The notes: generated by a model from the sequence alone, not told the origin. A DNA stretch of 64,000 nucleotides from Erwinia phyllosphaerae (GCF_019132875.1 NZ_JAHSPF010000015.1:1-64000); one strand, 5' to 3'. Shown: positions 8,841-19,567, numbered from the stretch's first letter. Program-made: numbers and translations.

Positions 8841-10138
8841 TGCTCTTCCTGTTGCCAGCAAATGTGCCAGCCGGGTTGTTGCTTCGGGTCGCCTTCACGG
8901 GTAACGAAAACGCCTGGGGCGGCAATCAGGCGATCGCCATAAAACAGCAGAGGCGTGCGTTCACGCTGCCACGGCGGAATACCCAGCTCCTGCCAAATTT
9001 TTTTTATCGGGCGGCTGCCCGCGCGGCCAAGAATATGAAATTTTCCCTGTGCCTGAAACCGCACGCTGACCGCTTCACCAGCCTGCGGCGCGCGCACCGG
9101 GGTACCTTTATCAGCTCGCTCCAGCCTGCCGATCTTTGCGGGCAAGGTCAGAAACGACGCCGTAACCGGCCAGTCGATAATTTGGTCGCGTACTGAAGGA
9201 TGGCGTGCCAGCCAGTAAAGCCTGTCGCGAAAGCGCCGCACTTCAAAATTACCTAACTGCAGGCGCGGCTCCGCATCTTCGCGGCTGCACGCCACCTCCT
9301 GCCAGATACGCGACAAAGCGTCCCGCGACGGCATCAGGCCATGATGATGCGCTATCCAGCGCCGCAGCAGTGCCGCACGACGCACGGCGCTCATCGGTTC
9401 CAGCGTCTGAATGGCCAGCGCGCCTTGCTTATCGATTAGCGCATGCAGCGATTCGGCAAGCAGTTCATCCAGCAGCTGCTCCTGCTCACCGCACAGCGCC
9501 GCACTGCGCGCCGTCGCCTGGGCAAAGTGCGGCCAGCGAGCCGCCAGCTGCGGAAGGATTTGCTGACGCAGGAAATTGCGGTCGTAGCGCGTGTCCTGGT
9601 TACTGTCATCCTCGATCCAGCTCAGCTGCTGCTCTGCCGCCCACAGTTCCAGCTGTGCACGCGTCTGCCTGAGCAGAGGCCGTAAATGCACATAAGCACC
9701 GGCATGCATTTTATCCGGCATTGCGGCAAGCCCGGCCGGGCCGCTGCCTCTTTTTAGCGCCAGCAGCAGCGTTTCACACTGATCGTCCAGGTGCTGCGCG
9801 GTCAGCAAAGCTTCGCCCGGCTGAATATGCTGTCGAAAAGCCCGGTAGCGAGCTTCACGCGCCGCCGCCTCGATGCCTTTTTCACGACCGTCAACCTGCA
9901 CGTTGACCACTTCCAGTTCCACCTGCCATCGTGCGCACTGCTGCTGACAGTGCGCAACCCAGCTCTCCGCCAGCGGATTAAGCCCGTGGTGAATATGGAT
10001 AGCGCGCAGCGAAAAAGGCTGCTGCTGCCGCAAACAAACCAGCTGATGCAGCAGCACGGTAGAGTCCAGACCGCCGCTGTAGGCCACCAGCAGATGAGTC
10101 TGGCCAGCAATATGCTGTTGAAGATCGGGCAGTGACAT
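8837..10138 (-). CDS. tilS: tRNA(Ile)-lysidine synthetase
   Basis: TilS attaches lysine to C34 of tRNA-Ile(CAU), changing codon reading from AUG to AUA. 433 residues. PP-loop SGGLDST at 21-27, the N-type ATP pyrophosphatase domain to about 210, then the TilS-specific middle and C-terminal domains. Full length for gamma-proteobacteria. Its stop overlaps the start of the cytochrome gene. Confidence 0.97.
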   Translation of the reverse strand: MSLPDLQQHIAGQTHLLVAYSGGLDSTVLLHQLVCLRQQQPFSLRAIHIHHGLNPLAESWVAHCQQQCARWQVELEVVNVQVDGREKGIEAAAREARYRAFRQHIQPGEALLTAQHLDDQCETLLLALKRGSGPAGLAAMPDKMHAGAYVHLRPLLRQTRAQLELWAAEQQLSWIEDDSNQDTRYDRNFLRQQILPQLAARWPHFAQATARSAALCGEQEQLLDELLAESLHALIDKQGALAIQTLEPMSAVRRAALLRRWIAHHHGLMPSRDALSRIWQEVACSREDAEPRLQLGNFEVRRFRDRLYWLARHPSVRDQIIDWPVTASFLTLPAKIGRLERADKGTPVRAPQAGEAVSVRFQAQGKFHILGRAGSRPIKKIWQELGIPPWQRERTPLLFYGDRLIAAPGVFVTREGDPKQQPGWHICWQQEEQ

Positions 10139-10170
10139 GCAAATTCCTGCAAAAAAGGCGGCGCGCTATT

Positions 10171-10557
10171 TTACGCCTGGTACAGCTCCAGCGGCAAACC
10201 ATCCGGATCTTTAAAGAAGGTGTAGCGCTTATCGGTCAGCGGATCGATACGAATTTCTTCGCAGACCACGCCCTTCTCTTCAAGATGGCGCTTTGCCGCG
10301 TCAATATCATCCACGCTGAACGCCAAATGGCGCAGTCCGCAGGCTTCTGGTCCGTTGGGGCGCGCTGGCGGTGAAGGGAAAGAGAACAGCTCAATAACGT
10401 AATCACCGTTCAGCGCCAGATCGCCTTTCCAGGAATCTCTTGCCTCACGATACACTTCGCCCATCAGGGTAAAACCCAGCACGTTGCAGTAAAAGGCCTT
10501 ACTGGTTTCGTAATGACTGGCGATAATAGCAATATGGTGAACCTGCCTGATAAACAT
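10171..10557 (-). CDS. gloA2: VOC-family metalloprotein (glyoxalase-like)
   Basis: 128 residues with a single vicinal-oxygen-chelate domain (VHHIAIIASHYETSKAFYCNVLGF; LRHLAFSVDDIDAA; FFKDPDGLPLELYQ). Matches E. coli YaeR/GloA2. Metal ligands His/Glu are visible in the expected strands (HHIA, LELY). Substrate is unproven. Sits between ldcC and tilS as in E. coli. Confidence 0.92.
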   Translation of the reverse strand: MFIRQVHHIAIIASHYETSKAFYCNVLGFTLMGEVYREARDSWKGDLALNGDYVIELFSFPSPPARPNGPEACGLRHLAFSVDDIDAAKRHLEEKGVVCEEIRIDPLTDKRYTFFKDPDGLPLELYQA

Positions 10558-10630
10558 CTCTTCTCCTGAATAATGGCTTCCGGCTACCTTACGCAGACCG
10601 GAAGCTTACGACAATGGCACAATTCCGGAA

Positions 10631-12769
10631 CTACGCTTTCAGTACGCGCACCAGATATTGTCCTTCGTCAGTCAGGGTTGCGCCATGAATATCGGTTTCA
10701 AAGCCGGGATAGTGGCGGCCGATGGTGCAAAGCATCAGCAGAAAGTCGAGCACCGCACGGCTCTCTTCGGTAATCATCTCGCCCGGCATCACTACCGGAA
10801 CGCCAGGCGGATATGGCAGGATCATATTGGCCGAAACCCGGCCCACCAGCTTGCTGATATCCACCGTTTCCACATTCCCCTTCACCTGCTGCTGGAACAT
10901 CTGGTGCGGCGTCAGCTTCATCTCCGGCAGCTTATCAAACGCCTGTAGCATCAGCCTTGGCAAATCGTGATCGCGGATCAGCGTATGGATCCCCTGGGCC
11001 AGCGTCTGAATACGCATATTGCGGTAAAACTCAGGTGCCTGCGCGTAGAGATCCGGCAACATATTCCTTACGCGCAGATTGAGATCGAAAGCGCGTTTGA
11101 ATTCCGTTAACCCGCGCAGCACGCTCATCGCTTTGGTTTTATCAATGCCGATGCTGAACAGGAACAGCAGATTATAAGGCCCGGTTTTTTCGACCACCAC
11201 GCCGCGCTCGTCGAGATATTTTGCCACCAGCGCAGCCGGGATCCCTTCATCCGCCATCACGCCCTGCTCGCTCATGCCCGGCGTGAGGATAGTGACCTTA
11301 ATCGGATCCAGATACATGTGGTCAGCATCGGCATCGTTAAAGCCGTGCCAGTCTTCTTCGCCCGGCTGGATTGGCCAGCACTGCGGTTCATCCACGCCTT
11401 CCGGCTGCCAGATATCAAAGAACCAGCCTTCCGACTCTTCCCGTAACCGCTGCACTTCGCGACGGAAATGCAGCGCCCGCTCGACGGAGCGATTGATCAG
11501 CCGCTTGCCGGGGTTACCGCGCAGCATCGCCGCCGCCGTTTCGATAGAGGCCACAATCGGGTAGTTAGGCGAAGTGGTGGTGTGCATCATGTAGGCTTCA
11601 TTAAAGGTCTGTTCGTCATACTCGCCCTTAATGTGGATCAGCGAAGCCTGGGAAAAGGCCGCCAGCAGCTTGTGCGTTGACTGGGTTTCGTAAATCACTT
11701 TTCCCGGCGTGCGCTCGCCGCTCATGCCGCTTAATCCGCTGTAGATAGGGTGGAAATTGGTATAGGGCACCCAGGCAGAATCAAAGTGGATTGACGGCAC
11801 GTCCAGCGTCTCTTTGATGTACTGCGTGTTATACAGCAGTCCGTCATAGGTAGAGTTGGTGATCACCGCATGCACCGGCCAGCTGGCGCGCTCTGTCTGC
11901 TCAACCTTCTGCGCTATGCTTTCCCGCGTAAATTCCCGTTTCGGGATACCGCCCAGAATGCCCAGCGCGTTGCGGGTTGGCTTGAGCCACAGCGGCACGA
12001 TATCGCTCATCATCAGCAGATGCGTCAGCGACTTATGGCAGTTGCGGTCAATCAGCACCGTGCTGCCCGTCGGCGCGGCGTACATACCAACAATCTTATT
12101 GGATGTTGAGGTGCCATTGGTCACCATGTAGCTCTGCTCTGCGCCAAAGGTACGCGCAATGTACTCTTCTGCTTCCAGATGCGGGCCGGTATGATCGAGC
12201 AGCGATCCCAGCTCGGTAACGGAAATCGATACGTCCGCCTTCAGCGCGTTACCGCCAAAGAAGTCATAAAACAGGCTGCCGACCGGGCTTTTCTGGAACG
12301 CCGTTCCCGCCATATGCCCTGGCGTACAAAAGGTGTATTTCCCTTCTTTCACATAGGTAAACAGCGCTTTGGTCAGCGGTGGCGTAATGGTATCGACATA
12401 TTCATCAGTATATTGACGAATACGCTGCGAGATATCTTCCGCTGCGCCCAGGCCATACTCAAAGAACCAGATCGCCATACGCATCTGATTAACGCTGACG
12501 TCCATGGTTGAATGGGTATTGATAAAGGCGTACAGCGGCAGATATTCGTTAAGCTGATTGATTTCACTGCAAAGTTCGAAGCCGTGCTCATCCCAGTCGA
12601 AGATAACGCCGCAGATGCGTGGATTGTGCTCAATCAGCTTTAGCAGGTCCGCCGCGTCTTTTGGATAAATGGTTTGAAAGCCCTGGGCGCGTAATGCGTC
12701 ATCCAGTTCGCGGATGGGTTCATCCTTATAGAACGCGTTGTGCGGTCCCATGATCGCGATAATATTCAC
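10631..12769 (-). CDS. ldcC: lysine decarboxylase (biosynthetic/constitutive type)
   Basis: PLP-dependent decarboxylation of lysine to cadaverine. 712 residues from a GTG at 12769, chosen because AGGAG lies 7 bases upstream and the protein then begins as E. coli LdcC (NIIAIMGPHN). Wing (response-regulator-like) domain 1-130, then the aminotransferase fold. The PLP lysine lies in ETQSTHKLLAAFSQ, and the SFS/TST phosphate-binding loop is visible. It is called LdcC rather than CadA because gloA2 and tilS follow as at the E. coli ldcC locus and no cadB/cadC is nearby. Confidence 0.95.
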   Translation of the reverse strand: MNIIAIMGPHNAFYKDEPIRELDDALRAQGFQTIYPKDAADLLKLIEHNPRICGVIFDWDEHGFELCSEINQLNEYLPLYAFINTHSTMDVSVNQMRMAIWFFEYGLGAAEDISQRIRQYTDEYVDTITPPLTKALFTYVKEGKYTFCTPGHMAGTAFQKSPVGSLFYDFFGGNALKADVSISVTELGSLLDHTGPHLEAEEYIARTFGAEQSYMVTNGTSTSNKIVGMYAAPTGSTVLIDRNCHKSLTHLLMMSDIVPLWLKPTRNALGILGGIPKREFTRESIAQKVEQTERASWPVHAVITNSTYDGLLYNTQYIKETLDVPSIHFDSAWVPYTNFHPIYSGLSGMSGERTPGKVIYETQSTHKLLAAFSQASLIHIKGEYDEQTFNEAYMMHTTTSPNYPIVASIETAAAMLRGNPGKRLINRSVERALHFRREVQRLREESEGWFFDIWQPEGVDEPQCWPIQPGEEDWHGFNDADADHMYLDPIKVTILTPGMSEQGVMADEGIPAALVAKYLDERGVVVEKTGPYNLLFLFSIGIDKTKAMSVLRGLTEFKRAFDLNLRVRNMLPDLYAQAPEFYRNMRIQTLAQGIHTLIRDHDLPRLMLQAFDKLPEMKLTPHQMFQQQVKGNVETVDISKLVGRVSANMILPYPPGVPVVMPGEMITEESRAVLDFLLMLCTIGRHYPGFETDIHGATLTDEGQYLVRVLKA

Positions 12770-12851
12770 TGCAAACTCCTTAAAATTACGGCAAGGAGTA
12801 AGCATAGCGAAGTTGCGATGCGGAGGCAGGATTAATCACCTCCGCGGGTGG

Positions 12852-13037
12852 TCAGGTTTTATCGCGCACGTCTTCAGATGGGGCGTTAGCGCGCACGGAT
12901 TTAATCCCGTTCAGTGCGCTCTGCTTGCTGGCGTACATTTCGCTGACGGCAATGACTTCATGGTTGCTGGCGATCAGTACAAAATACCAGGGCTGCTGCG
13001 TCTGCTTGTGTGATTTTCTTAATTCGTAGTATCCCAT
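12852..13037 (-). CDS. single-domain DUF1508 (YegP-like) protein
   Basis: 61 residues: GYYELRKSHKQTQQPWYFVL..., with the SEMYASKQSALNGIKSV motif typical of one YegP repeat. E. coli YegP has two such repeats; this protein has one. Strong AGGAGG site just before the ATG at 13037. No signal peptide or membrane segment. Lies alone between ispH and ldcC. Function unknown. Confidence 0.85.
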   Translation of the reverse strand: MGYYELRKSHKQTQQPWYFVLIASNHEVIAVSEMYASKQSALNGIKSVRANAPSEDVRDKT

Positions 13038-13174
13038 TTTTCCTCCTGTTTATTTATTCCCGCAGTTATAACAAACGGCTTCGCTTTTCAGAGCAAGCTA
13101 AATCATAAGAAAAGTTGATCGATACGGCTTTTTTAAAACGGGAAAGGCGTGACAAATTCAGGAAAGGCAGGAAA

Positions 13175-13220
13175 ATAAAAAGCCCGAAGTAAAAACAGGA
13201 TTAATGTTTTACTTCGGGCT
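13175..13220 (-). terminator. intrinsic terminator of the ispH operon
   Basis: 14-bp perfect stem AGCCCGAAGTAAAA (13181-13194) with TTTTACTTCGGGCT (13207-13220). On the minus strand it is followed by a T-rich run (13174-13180). It lies 30 bp after the ispH stop, ending the ribF-ileS-lspA-fkpB-ispH transcript. Confidence 0.9.
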
Positions 13221-13250
13221 TAAGAAGAACTTTCAGCGTAGCCGCGGGCC

Positions 13251-14204
13251 TTAATCGACCTGTTTAACTTCCACGCGCAGCTCTTTCGGCACTTCAAAAA
13301 CGATGTTTTCTTCGCGACCAATCAGTTCAATGGCGACGTCGCCACCCAGCTCGCGCAGACGCTGGATCACTTCCTGTACCAGGATATCCGGTGCAGATGC
13401 GCCAGCCGTGACGCCCACGCAGCTCACGCCTTTTACCCACTCTTCCTGAATATCTTCAGCAGAGTCAATAAGCCTGGCCAGCTTGCCTGCGCGCTGCGCC
13501 AGCTCGGCCAGGCGGTTGGAGTTAGAGGAGTTACGCGAACCCACTACCAGCACCACGTCGGCATCTTTCGCCAGCGTGCGTACGGCCTCCTGACGGTTAG
13601 TCGTGGCGTAGCAGATATCATCCTTACGCGGGCCGACGATTTTCGGAAAGCGCTCGCGCAGCGCGTCGATAACTTCCGAGGTATCGTCAACGGAAAGCGT
13701 GGTTTGCGTCATAAAACAAAGGTTCTCTTCGTTTTTGACCTGCAGCTTGTAAACATCCGCTGGTGACTCCACCAGATACATACCGCCAGCAGGATTGCTG
13801 TACTGGCCCATGGTGCCTTCCACTTCCGGATGTCCGGCGTGGCCAATCAGTACCGCTTCCGTTCCCTTACGGCTGGCACGCGCGACTTCCATATGCACTT
13901 TGGTCACCAGCGGGCAGGTTGCGTCAAACAGCATCGTCAGGCTGCGTGCTTTAGCCTCGGCGCGGACTGCCTGTGAAACACCGTGTGCGGAGAATATCAG
14001 GATAGAATTATCCGGCACTTCGCCAATCTCTTCGATAAAGATGGCGCCGCGCTCCCGCAGGCTGTTGACGACGTAGCGGTTATGTACCACTTCGTGACGC
14101 ACGTAGATAGGCGCGCCGTACATCTCCAGCGCGCGCTCCACGATGCTGATGGCCCGATCGACACCGGCACAAAAGCCGCGGGGATTAGCCAACAGGATTT
14201 GCAT
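13251..14204 (-). CDS. ispH: 4-hydroxy-3-methylbut-2-enyl diphosphate reductase
   Basis: Last step of the MEP isoprenoid pathway, giving IPP and DMAPP. 317 residues. The three iron-sulfur cysteines are visible: Cys12 (RGFCAGV), Cys97 (FDATCPLV), Cys198 ([11 protein letters not shown]). The SNSNRLAEL and ASAPD motifs of the substrate pocket are present. Overlaps fkpB by 20 bp in the conserved ileS-lspA-fkpB-ispH order. Confidence 0.98.
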   Translation of the reverse strand: MQILLANPRGFCAGVDRAISIVERALEMYGAPIYVRHEVVHNRYVVNSLRERGAIFIEEIGEVPDNSILIFSAHGVSQAVRAEAKARSLTMLFDATCPLVTKVHMEVARASRKGTEAVLIGHAGHPEVEGTMGQYSNPAGGMYLVESPADVYKLQVKNEENLCFMTQTTLSVDDTSEVIDALRERFPKIVGPRKDDICYATTNRQEAVRTLAKDADVVLVVGSRNSSNSNRLAELAQRAGKLARLIDSAEDIQEEWVKGVSCVGVTAGASAPDILVQEVIQRLRELGGDVAIELIGREENIVFEVPKELRVEVKQVD

Positions 14205-14655
14205 TGCTCGCCTCCATCACCGGATCGATTTCCAGCACTTCTACATCAAAATGGATCGTCTGCCCGGCCAGCGGATGGTTGAAGTCCACGGTCACGGATT
14301 CACCGGAGATTTCGCGGATGACGCCCGGCATTTCGTTACCGTCCATACCGCTGAACAGCATGATGGTACCGATTTCCGGCTCGCCCGCCTCGTTAAAATC
14401 ACGGCGCGAGAAGTACTGAATCAAATCCGGGCTGGTCTGGCCAAACGCGGCATCCGGCCCCAGCGAAAAGGCTTTCTTATCGCCCGGCCGCAGGCCCAGC
14501 AGCTGCTCTTCCAGCTCGGTCGACAGGCTGCCGTCGCCCAGGCTGAACAGCGCGGGCTTGCCGTTATCCCGCGTTGATTCCGCCGTGGAGCCGTCGGACA
14601 GTTTTAAGGTGAAATGCACCAGCACCGCGCTGTTGCGCTGTACAGAATCAGTCAT
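14185..14655 (-). CDS. fkpB: FKBP-type peptidyl-prolyl isomerase, SlpA-like
   Basis: 156 residues from the ATG at 14655, where E. coli FkpB begins ([17 protein letters not shown]). SlyD/SlpA-type FKBP with the IF (insert-in-flap) chaperone domain between the two FKBP halves ([12 protein letters not shown]...; [12 protein letters not shown]). Overlaps lspA by 8 bp and ispH by 20 bp. A longer reading to 14706 would run far into lspA and is not supported. Confidence 0.95.
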   Translation of the reverse strand: MTDSVQRNSAVLVHFTLKLSDGSTAESTRDNGKPALFSLGDGSLSTELEEQLLGLRPGDKKAFSLGPDAAFGQTSPDLIQYFSRRDFNEAGEPEIGTIMLFSGMDGNEMPGVIREISGESVTVDFNHPLAGQTIHFDVEVLEIDPVMEASNANPVG

Positions 14656-15157
14656 GCCCTGCCCTTTTCGCTTTGCCGGCAGGCGTAAGGAAGCCTTCCA
14701 GCACAATCAGCGCGGCACCGATACAGATGCCGCAGTCCGCGATGTTGAAGGTGGCAAAATGCCAGTCGCCAACGTAAAAGTCGATGAAATCGACCACAAA
14801 GCCGTGATACGCGCGGTCGAACAAATTGCCTAACGCGCCGCCGATAATCAGCGCGTAGGCGATATTGTTCAGCTTTTTACTGGCCTCGGTGCGGTACATC
14901 ATCACCAGCAGCGCAACGGCTATCGCCACCGCGATAGCGGCGAAGAACCAGCGCTGCCAGCCGCCTTTATCGGCCAGGAAGCTGAAGGCCGCGCCGTAGT
15001 TATGCGCGTAAAAAAAGTTGAAGAACGGCATAACCGACATCGACTCATGCAGCATCAGCGTATGCATAATCCACTGCTTGCTGCCGAAGTCGACGGCGAT
15101 CACCACCAGCACCAGCCATAGCCAGCGCAGTCCGGTAGAAAGAATCGGCCGGCTCAT
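14648..15157 (-). CDS. lspA: lipoprotein signal peptidase II
   Basis: Inner-membrane aspartic protease that cleaves signal peptides from prolipoproteins such as the MetQ, RcsF and NlpE products in this window. 169 residues with four hydrophobic segments. Catalytic aspartates lie in [10 protein letters not shown] and [10 protein letters not shown]. Starts on the last base of ileS. Confidence 0.97.
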   Translation of the reverse strand: MSRPILSTGLRWLWLVLVVIAVDFGSKQWIMHTLMLHESMSVMPFFNFFYAHNYGAAFSFLADKGGWQRWFFAAIAVAIAVALLVMMYRTEASKKLNNIAYALIIGGALGNLFDRAYHGFVVDFIDFYVGDWHFATFNIADCGICIGAALIVLEGFLTPAGKAKRAGHD

Positions 15158-17973
15158 CAGGCGTACTTACGCTGTTCGCCAGCGCCGCTCACGTTGGTGA
15201 CGCAGCGGCCACAGATTTCCGGATGCTCTGCGCTCTGGCCGATATCGGTGGCGTAATGCCAGCAGCGCGGGCACTTCTCGCCTTCCGCTTTATGCAGCGC
15301 GATCTTCAGGCCTTTCAGCAGCTCGCTCTGCTGCGCTTCTTCCGTAGCCAGCGCGTAATCCGCAACCTGCGCGCCGGAAGTCAGCAGCACAAAGCGCAGC
15401 TCGTCGCTCAGGCTGGTCAGCTTCTGTGCCAGTTCCGCATCGGCGTACAGCGTTACCGTGGCTTCCAGCGAGCCGCCCACGCGCTTATCGGCACGCGCCT
15501 GCTCGATGACTTTGTTAACTTCGCCACGCACTTTCAGCAGCTCGGCCCAGAAATCATCGTTCATCGATTCGCTTTCCGCCAGGCCAAACAGGCCGTCGTA
15601 CCACTCTTCGGTAAAGACATACTTCTCGCGTTTGCCCGGCAGCTCGTTCCAGATCTCATCTGCCGTGAAGGACATGATTGGTGCCATCCAGCGCACCAGC
15701 GCTTCCGCAATATAGTAAAGCGCGGTCTGGCAGCTGCGGCGCGCAAGGCCATCGGCCTTCGCGGTGTACTGGCGGTCTTTGATGATATCCAGATAGAACG
15801 AACCCATCTCAACCGAGCAGAACTGCATCAGGCGCTGCACAACTTCGTGGAAGTCGTAGCTGGCATAGGAAGCGATAATATCGTCCTGCGCTGCTTGCGC
15901 ACGGCCTACGGCCCAGCGATCCAGCACCACCATTTCTTCTGGCTTGACGCTGTCCGTTTCCGGATTAAAGCCGTTCAGGTTAGCCAGCAGGAAGCGCGCG
16001 GTGTTACGGATACGACGATAGGCATCCGCCGAGCGCTTCAGGATTTCGTCCGACACGGCCATTTCGCCAGAGTAGTCGGTAGAGGCGACCCACAGGCGCA
16101 GGATATCGCCGCCCAGCTTGTTCATAACGTCCTGCGGCGATACGGTGTTGCCGATCGACTTGGACATCTTGCGGCCCTGACCGTCCACGGTGAAACCGTG
16201 CGTCAGTACCTGACGATAAGGCGCCTTGCCTTTCATCGCCGTTGAGATCATCAGCGAGGACATGAACCAGCCGCGATGCTGGTCGGAGCCTTCCAGATAC
16301 ATATCCGGTGAATGGCCACCGAATTCCGGACGGGCATCAACCACGGAGTAGCTGGTAGAGCCGGAGTCAAACCACACGTCCAGCGTATCAGGCACCTTGA
16401 CGTAGTTATCCGCATCGTCGCCTAACAGCTCTTTCGCATCCAGATCCCACCAGGCCTGGATCCCATCCTGCTCAACGCGCTGCGCCACTTTTTCCATCAG
16501 CGCCAGCGTATCCGGATGCAGCTGCTCGGTCTCTTTATGCACGAACAGCGACATCGGCACGCCCCACGTACGCTGGCGAGAGATACACCAGTCCGGGCGG
16601 TTAGCGACCATTGATTCGATACGCGCCTGGCCCCAGTCAGGGATCCACTGCACGCCTTTGATCTCTTTCAGCGACTGCTCGCGCAGGCCTTTCTGATCCA
16701 TGCTGATAAACCACTGCGGCGTCGCGCGGAAGATAATCGGCGTTTTGTGGCGCCAGCAGTGTGGATAGCTGTGCAGCAGTTTTTCAACGTGCAGCAGTGC
16801 GCCTTTCTCACGCAGCAGCTCAACGATCATATCGTTGGCTTTGAAGACGTTAACACCATCCAGCGTTGGATAAGTGCCCGGCAGATAGCGGCCGTCCGGG
16901 CCAACCGGGTTAGCCGCTTCGATACCGTATTTCTGGCCGATGACGTAGTCATCCGGGCCGTGAGCTGGCGCCGTGTGCACCGCACCCGTACCCGCATCCA
17001 GCGTGACGTGTTCGCCCAGCACTACAGGCGAAGTCAGCTCGAGGAAAGGATGCTGGAAAGGCTGTAATTCCAGCGTTGCGCCTTTGGTTTCGCCCAGCAC
17101 CTGCCATTCGCTGATGCCCGCGCGTTTCATAACGCTCTCAACCAGGTCCTTCGCCAGGATTAGCGCACGGCCTTCGATCTGCACCAGCTGATAGTCAAAC
17201 TCAGGATGCAGAGAGATAGCGCGGTTAGCCGGCATCGTCCAGGGTGTAGTGGTCCAGATCACCAGTGAAATTGGGCCTTCCACGCTGTCTACGGCAAACT
17301 TAGCGCGCACGGCATCTTTATCTACGGCATTAAACATGACGTCGATAGAAGGGGAGGTTTTGTCGTAATACTCAACTTCCGCTTCCGCCAGCGCGGAACG
17401 GCAGTCCAGGCACCAGTGCACCGGACGCGCGCCTTTATGCAGATGGCCATTGCCGATGATTTTACCCAACGCGCGAATGATATTGGCTTCGGTCTGGAAG
17501 TTCATCGTCAGGTAGGGACGATCCCAGTCGCCCAGCACGCCCAGACGGATAAAGTCTTTCTTCTGGCCTTCGACCTGCTCTGCCGCGTAGTTACGGCACG
17601 CCGCACGGAATTCCGCAGCCGTGACCTTTTCGCCCGGCTTGCCGATCATCTGCTCAACTTTGTGTTCGATAGGCAGCCCGTGACAGTCCCAGCCCGGTAC
17701 ATAAGGCGAATCGAAGCCCGCGAGGCCTTTGGACTTCACAATAATGTCTTTCAGAATCTTGTTAACTGAGTGACCAATATGAATGCTGCCGTTCGCGTAA
17801 GGAGGGCCGTCATGCAGGATAAAGGTTTTTTTCCCTTTTTTGGCTTCGCGGATGATGCCGTACAGATTGTCATCATACCAACGTTGCAGCATTCCCGGTT
17901 CGCGTTTGGCCAGATCGCCACGCATCGGGAACCCCGTTTCCGGCAAATTCAGGGTAGATTTATAGTCACTCAT
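15157..17973 (-). CDS. ileS: isoleucyl-tRNA synthetase
   Basis: Class I synthetase. 938 residues, as in E. coli. HIGH motif as HIGH in GSIHIGHS (about 64-67), CP1 editing domain about 200-390, KMSKS (in [10 protein letters not shown], about 602-606), and C-terminal zinc-binding cysteines CPRC...CGRC. It also has editing against valine by family knowledge. Confidence 0.98.
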   Translation of the reverse strand: MSDYKSTLNLPETGFPMRGDLAKREPGMLQRWYDDNLYGIIREAKKGKKTFILHDGPPYANGSIHIGHSVNKILKDIIVKSKGLAGFDSPYVPGWDCHGLPIEHKVEQMIGKPGEKVTAAEFRAACRNYAAEQVEGQKKDFIRLGVLGDWDRPYLTMNFQTEANIIRALGKIIGNGHLHKGARPVHWCLDCRSALAEAEVEYYDKTSPSIDVMFNAVDKDAVRAKFAVDSVEGPISLVIWTTTPWTMPANRAISLHPEFDYQLVQIEGRALILAKDLVESVMKRAGISEWQVLGETKGATLELQPFQHPFLELTSPVVLGEHVTLDAGTGAVHTAPAHGPDDYVIGQKYGIEAANPVGPDGRYLPGTYPTLDGVNVFKANDMIVELLREKGALLHVEKLLHSYPHCWRHKTPIIFRATPQWFISMDQKGLREQSLKEIKGVQWIPDWGQARIESMVANRPDWCISRQRTWGVPMSLFVHKETEQLHPDTLALMEKVAQRVEQDGIQAWWDLDAKELLGDDADNYVKVPDTLDVWFDSGSTSYSVVDARPEFGGHSPDMYLEGSDQHRGWFMSSLMISTAMKGKAPYRQVLTHGFTVDGQGRKMSKSIGNTVSPQDVMNKLGGDILRLWVASTDYSGEMAVSDEILKRSADAYRRIRNTARFLLANLNGFNPETDSVKPEEMVVLDRWAVGRAQAAQDDIIASYASYDFHEVVQRLMQFCSVEMGSFYLDIIKDRQYTAKADGLARRSCQTALYYIAEALVRWMAPIMSFTADEIWNELPGKREKYVFTEEWYDGLFGLAESESMNDDFWAELLKVRGEVNKVIEQARADKRVGGSLEATVTLYADAELAQKLTSLSDELRFVLLTSGAQVADYALATEEAQQSELLKGLKIALHKAEGEKCPRCWHYATDIGQSAEHPEICGRCVTNVSGAGEQRKYA

Positions 17974-18003
17974 CAGATTCTCGATTCCGTATTTCGCTTC
18001 TGT

Positions 18004-18942
18004 TTAAACCGGTGCGTTCAGCCCAAAAAAGGTTCGGGCCGCCACCACGTCTTTAGCAATTTGCTCTTTGAGCGCGTCAAGCGAGGCAAAACGCTGCTCG
18101 TTTCGTATTTTCTTACACAGCACCACGTCTATATGGCGCCCGTACAGGTCAATTGCAACATCCAGCAGATGCACTTCCAGCTGCTGACGTATGCCCGCTA
18201 CCGTGGGACGCGTGCCGATATTGGCGACGCCGGGCAGCGGCTTCTCGCCGAGGCCGTGAACCTCGACGGCATAGACGCCTTTTACCGGTGAAACACAGCG
18301 CCTTAACGGCAGGTTTGCGGTCGGAAAGCCGATAGTGCGGCCTAACGCATCGCCGTGCACTACGCGGCCGGAAATGCTGAAAGGATGTCCCAGAAGCGCG
18401 GCCGCCAGCGGTAAGTCGTCCGCTGCCAGCGCCTGGCGCACCGCCGTGCTGCTGATGCGCTTGCCGTCGTCACAAAAGGTCTGGGTGCTGATAACGTCAA
18501 AACCGTAATCGGTACCCGCTTTCTGTAATAACAGGAAATCCCCTTCGCGACCAGCGCCAAAGCGGAAATCATCGCCTACCGCCAGAAACCGGACGTCCAG
18601 CTTGTCAACCAGCAGATCGGTGACAAAGCTGTGCGCCGAAAGCGCGGCAAACCGGCGATTGAATCGCAGGCAGAGAACCGCGTCAACGCCCGCCTCGCTC
18701 AGATAGCGAAGCTTTTCACGCAGTCGCGTCAGTCTTGCGGGCGCTTTATCGGCGGCAAAAAGCTCCAGCGGCTGTGGTTCAAACAACATCACCACTACCG
18801 GTAGATTACGCCTGCGTCCTTCTTCGCACAGCCGGGCCAGCAGTGCCTGATGGCCGCGATGCACGCCATCAAAATTACCAATGGTCAGTACGCAGCCGCG
18901 ATGCTGCTCCCGGAGGTTATGTATGCCGCGGATAAACTTCAT
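18004..18942 (-). CDS. ribF: bifunctional riboflavin kinase / FMN adenylyltransferase
   Basis: Makes FMN and then FAD. 312 residues. N-terminal nucleotidyltransferase with GNFDGVHRGHQ (about 22-32), C-terminal riboflavin kinase with the GFPTANL and GVYAV motifs. First gene of the ileS operon, 30 bp before ileS. Confidence 0.97.
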   Translation of the reverse strand: MKFIRGIHNLREQHRGCVLTIGNFDGVHRGHQALLARLCEEGRRRNLPVVVMLFEPQPLELFAADKAPARLTRLREKLRYLSEAGVDAVLCLRFNRRFAALSAHSFVTDLLVDKLDVRFLAVGDDFRFGAGREGDFLLLQKAGTDYGFDVISTQTFCDDGKRISSTAVRQALAADDLPLAAALLGHPFSISGRVVHGDALGRTIGFPTANLPLRRCVSPVKGVYAVEVHGLGEKPLPGVANIGTRPTVAGIRQQLEVHLLDVAIDLYGRHIDVVLCKKIRNEQRFASLDALKEQIAKDVVAARTFFGLNAPV

Positions 18943-19173
18943 GGCTGGCTCAGGTTTGTGGAAATCGGCGGATTATACCAAGTACCGTCGGGAAGGTTAA
19001 CCCGCGAATGCGCCTTTCCCGCGATGACAGCGGCTTTTTCTGCGCTCGCCGTTGGGCAATACCATTTTTCTTGTGAATAAGCTGTATTCATCTGCATGAA
19101 GCTGGTAGAATCTTGCGCCATCGAAACGTAACCAGGCGTCGTTGTTTCAGCGGCGCTTATTTGCACAAATCCA

Positions 19174-19204
19174 TTGACAACCACGGGCTAAAGAGGCATA
19201 TTCC
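19174..19204 (+). promoter_or_regulatory. rpsT promoter (P2-like) in the 306-bp ribF/rpsT gap
   Basis: TTGACA (19174-19179), a 19-bp spacer and TATTCC (19199-19204) followed by the TCGGCCTTTGAATTGTCC leader. Arrangement and leader resemble E. coli rpsT P2. The rest of the divergent gap (18943-19173) must hold the ribF promoter and possibly rpsT P1; I see no further gene there. Confidence 0.6.
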
Positions 19205-19248
19205 TCGGCCTTTGAATTGTCCTCATAGAACTATTTGGGAGTTGGACC

Positions 19249-19512
19249 TTGGCTAATATCAAATCAGCTAAGAAACGCGCCGTAACGTCTGAGAAGCGTC
19301 GTAAGCACAACGCTAGCCGTCGTTCAATGATGCGTACTTTTATTAAGAAAGTATACGCGGCTATCGCTACTGGCGATAAAGCAGCTGCGCAGACTGCGTT
19401 TAACGAAATGCAGCCACTTGTGGACCGTCAGGCAGCTAAAGGCCTGATCCACAAAAACAAAGCAGCACGTCATAAAGCAAATTTGACTGCTCAGATCAAC
19501 AAAATGGCTTAA
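19249..19512 (+). CDS. rpsT: 30S ribosomal protein S20
   Basis: 87 residues starting [21 protein letters not shown]. The start codon is TTG, with GGGAG 8 bases upstream. A UUG start is also used by E. coli rpsT, where it is linked to autogenous control of translation by S20. Same divergent arrangement with ribF as in E. coli. Confidence 0.98.
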   Translation: MANIKSAKKRAVTSEKRRKHNASRRSMMRTFIKKVYAAIATGDKAAAQTAFNEMQPLVDRQAAKGLIHKNKAARHKANLTAQINKMA

Positions 19513-19542
19513 TCGCCACGCTGTTAATCGGCTTTGATAAAG

Positions 19543-19567
19543 AAACCTGCTCAGGCAGGTTTTTTTA
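19543..19567 (+). terminator. intrinsic terminator of rpsT
   Basis: AAACCTGC (19543-19550) pairs with GCAGGTTT (19555-19562), 4-base TCAG loop, then a T run (total seven T from 19560). Thirty bases after the stop. Confidence 0.9.

Noticed and set aside
10576-10605. GCTTCCGG/CCGGAAGC hairpin between gloA2 and ldcC as terminator
   Set aside because: No T run on the minus strand and gloA2 probably continues the transcript; could be a minor processing hairpin.
15223-16245. 340-codon plus-strand frame inside ileS
   Set aside because: Antisense shadow of ileS, no family similarity.
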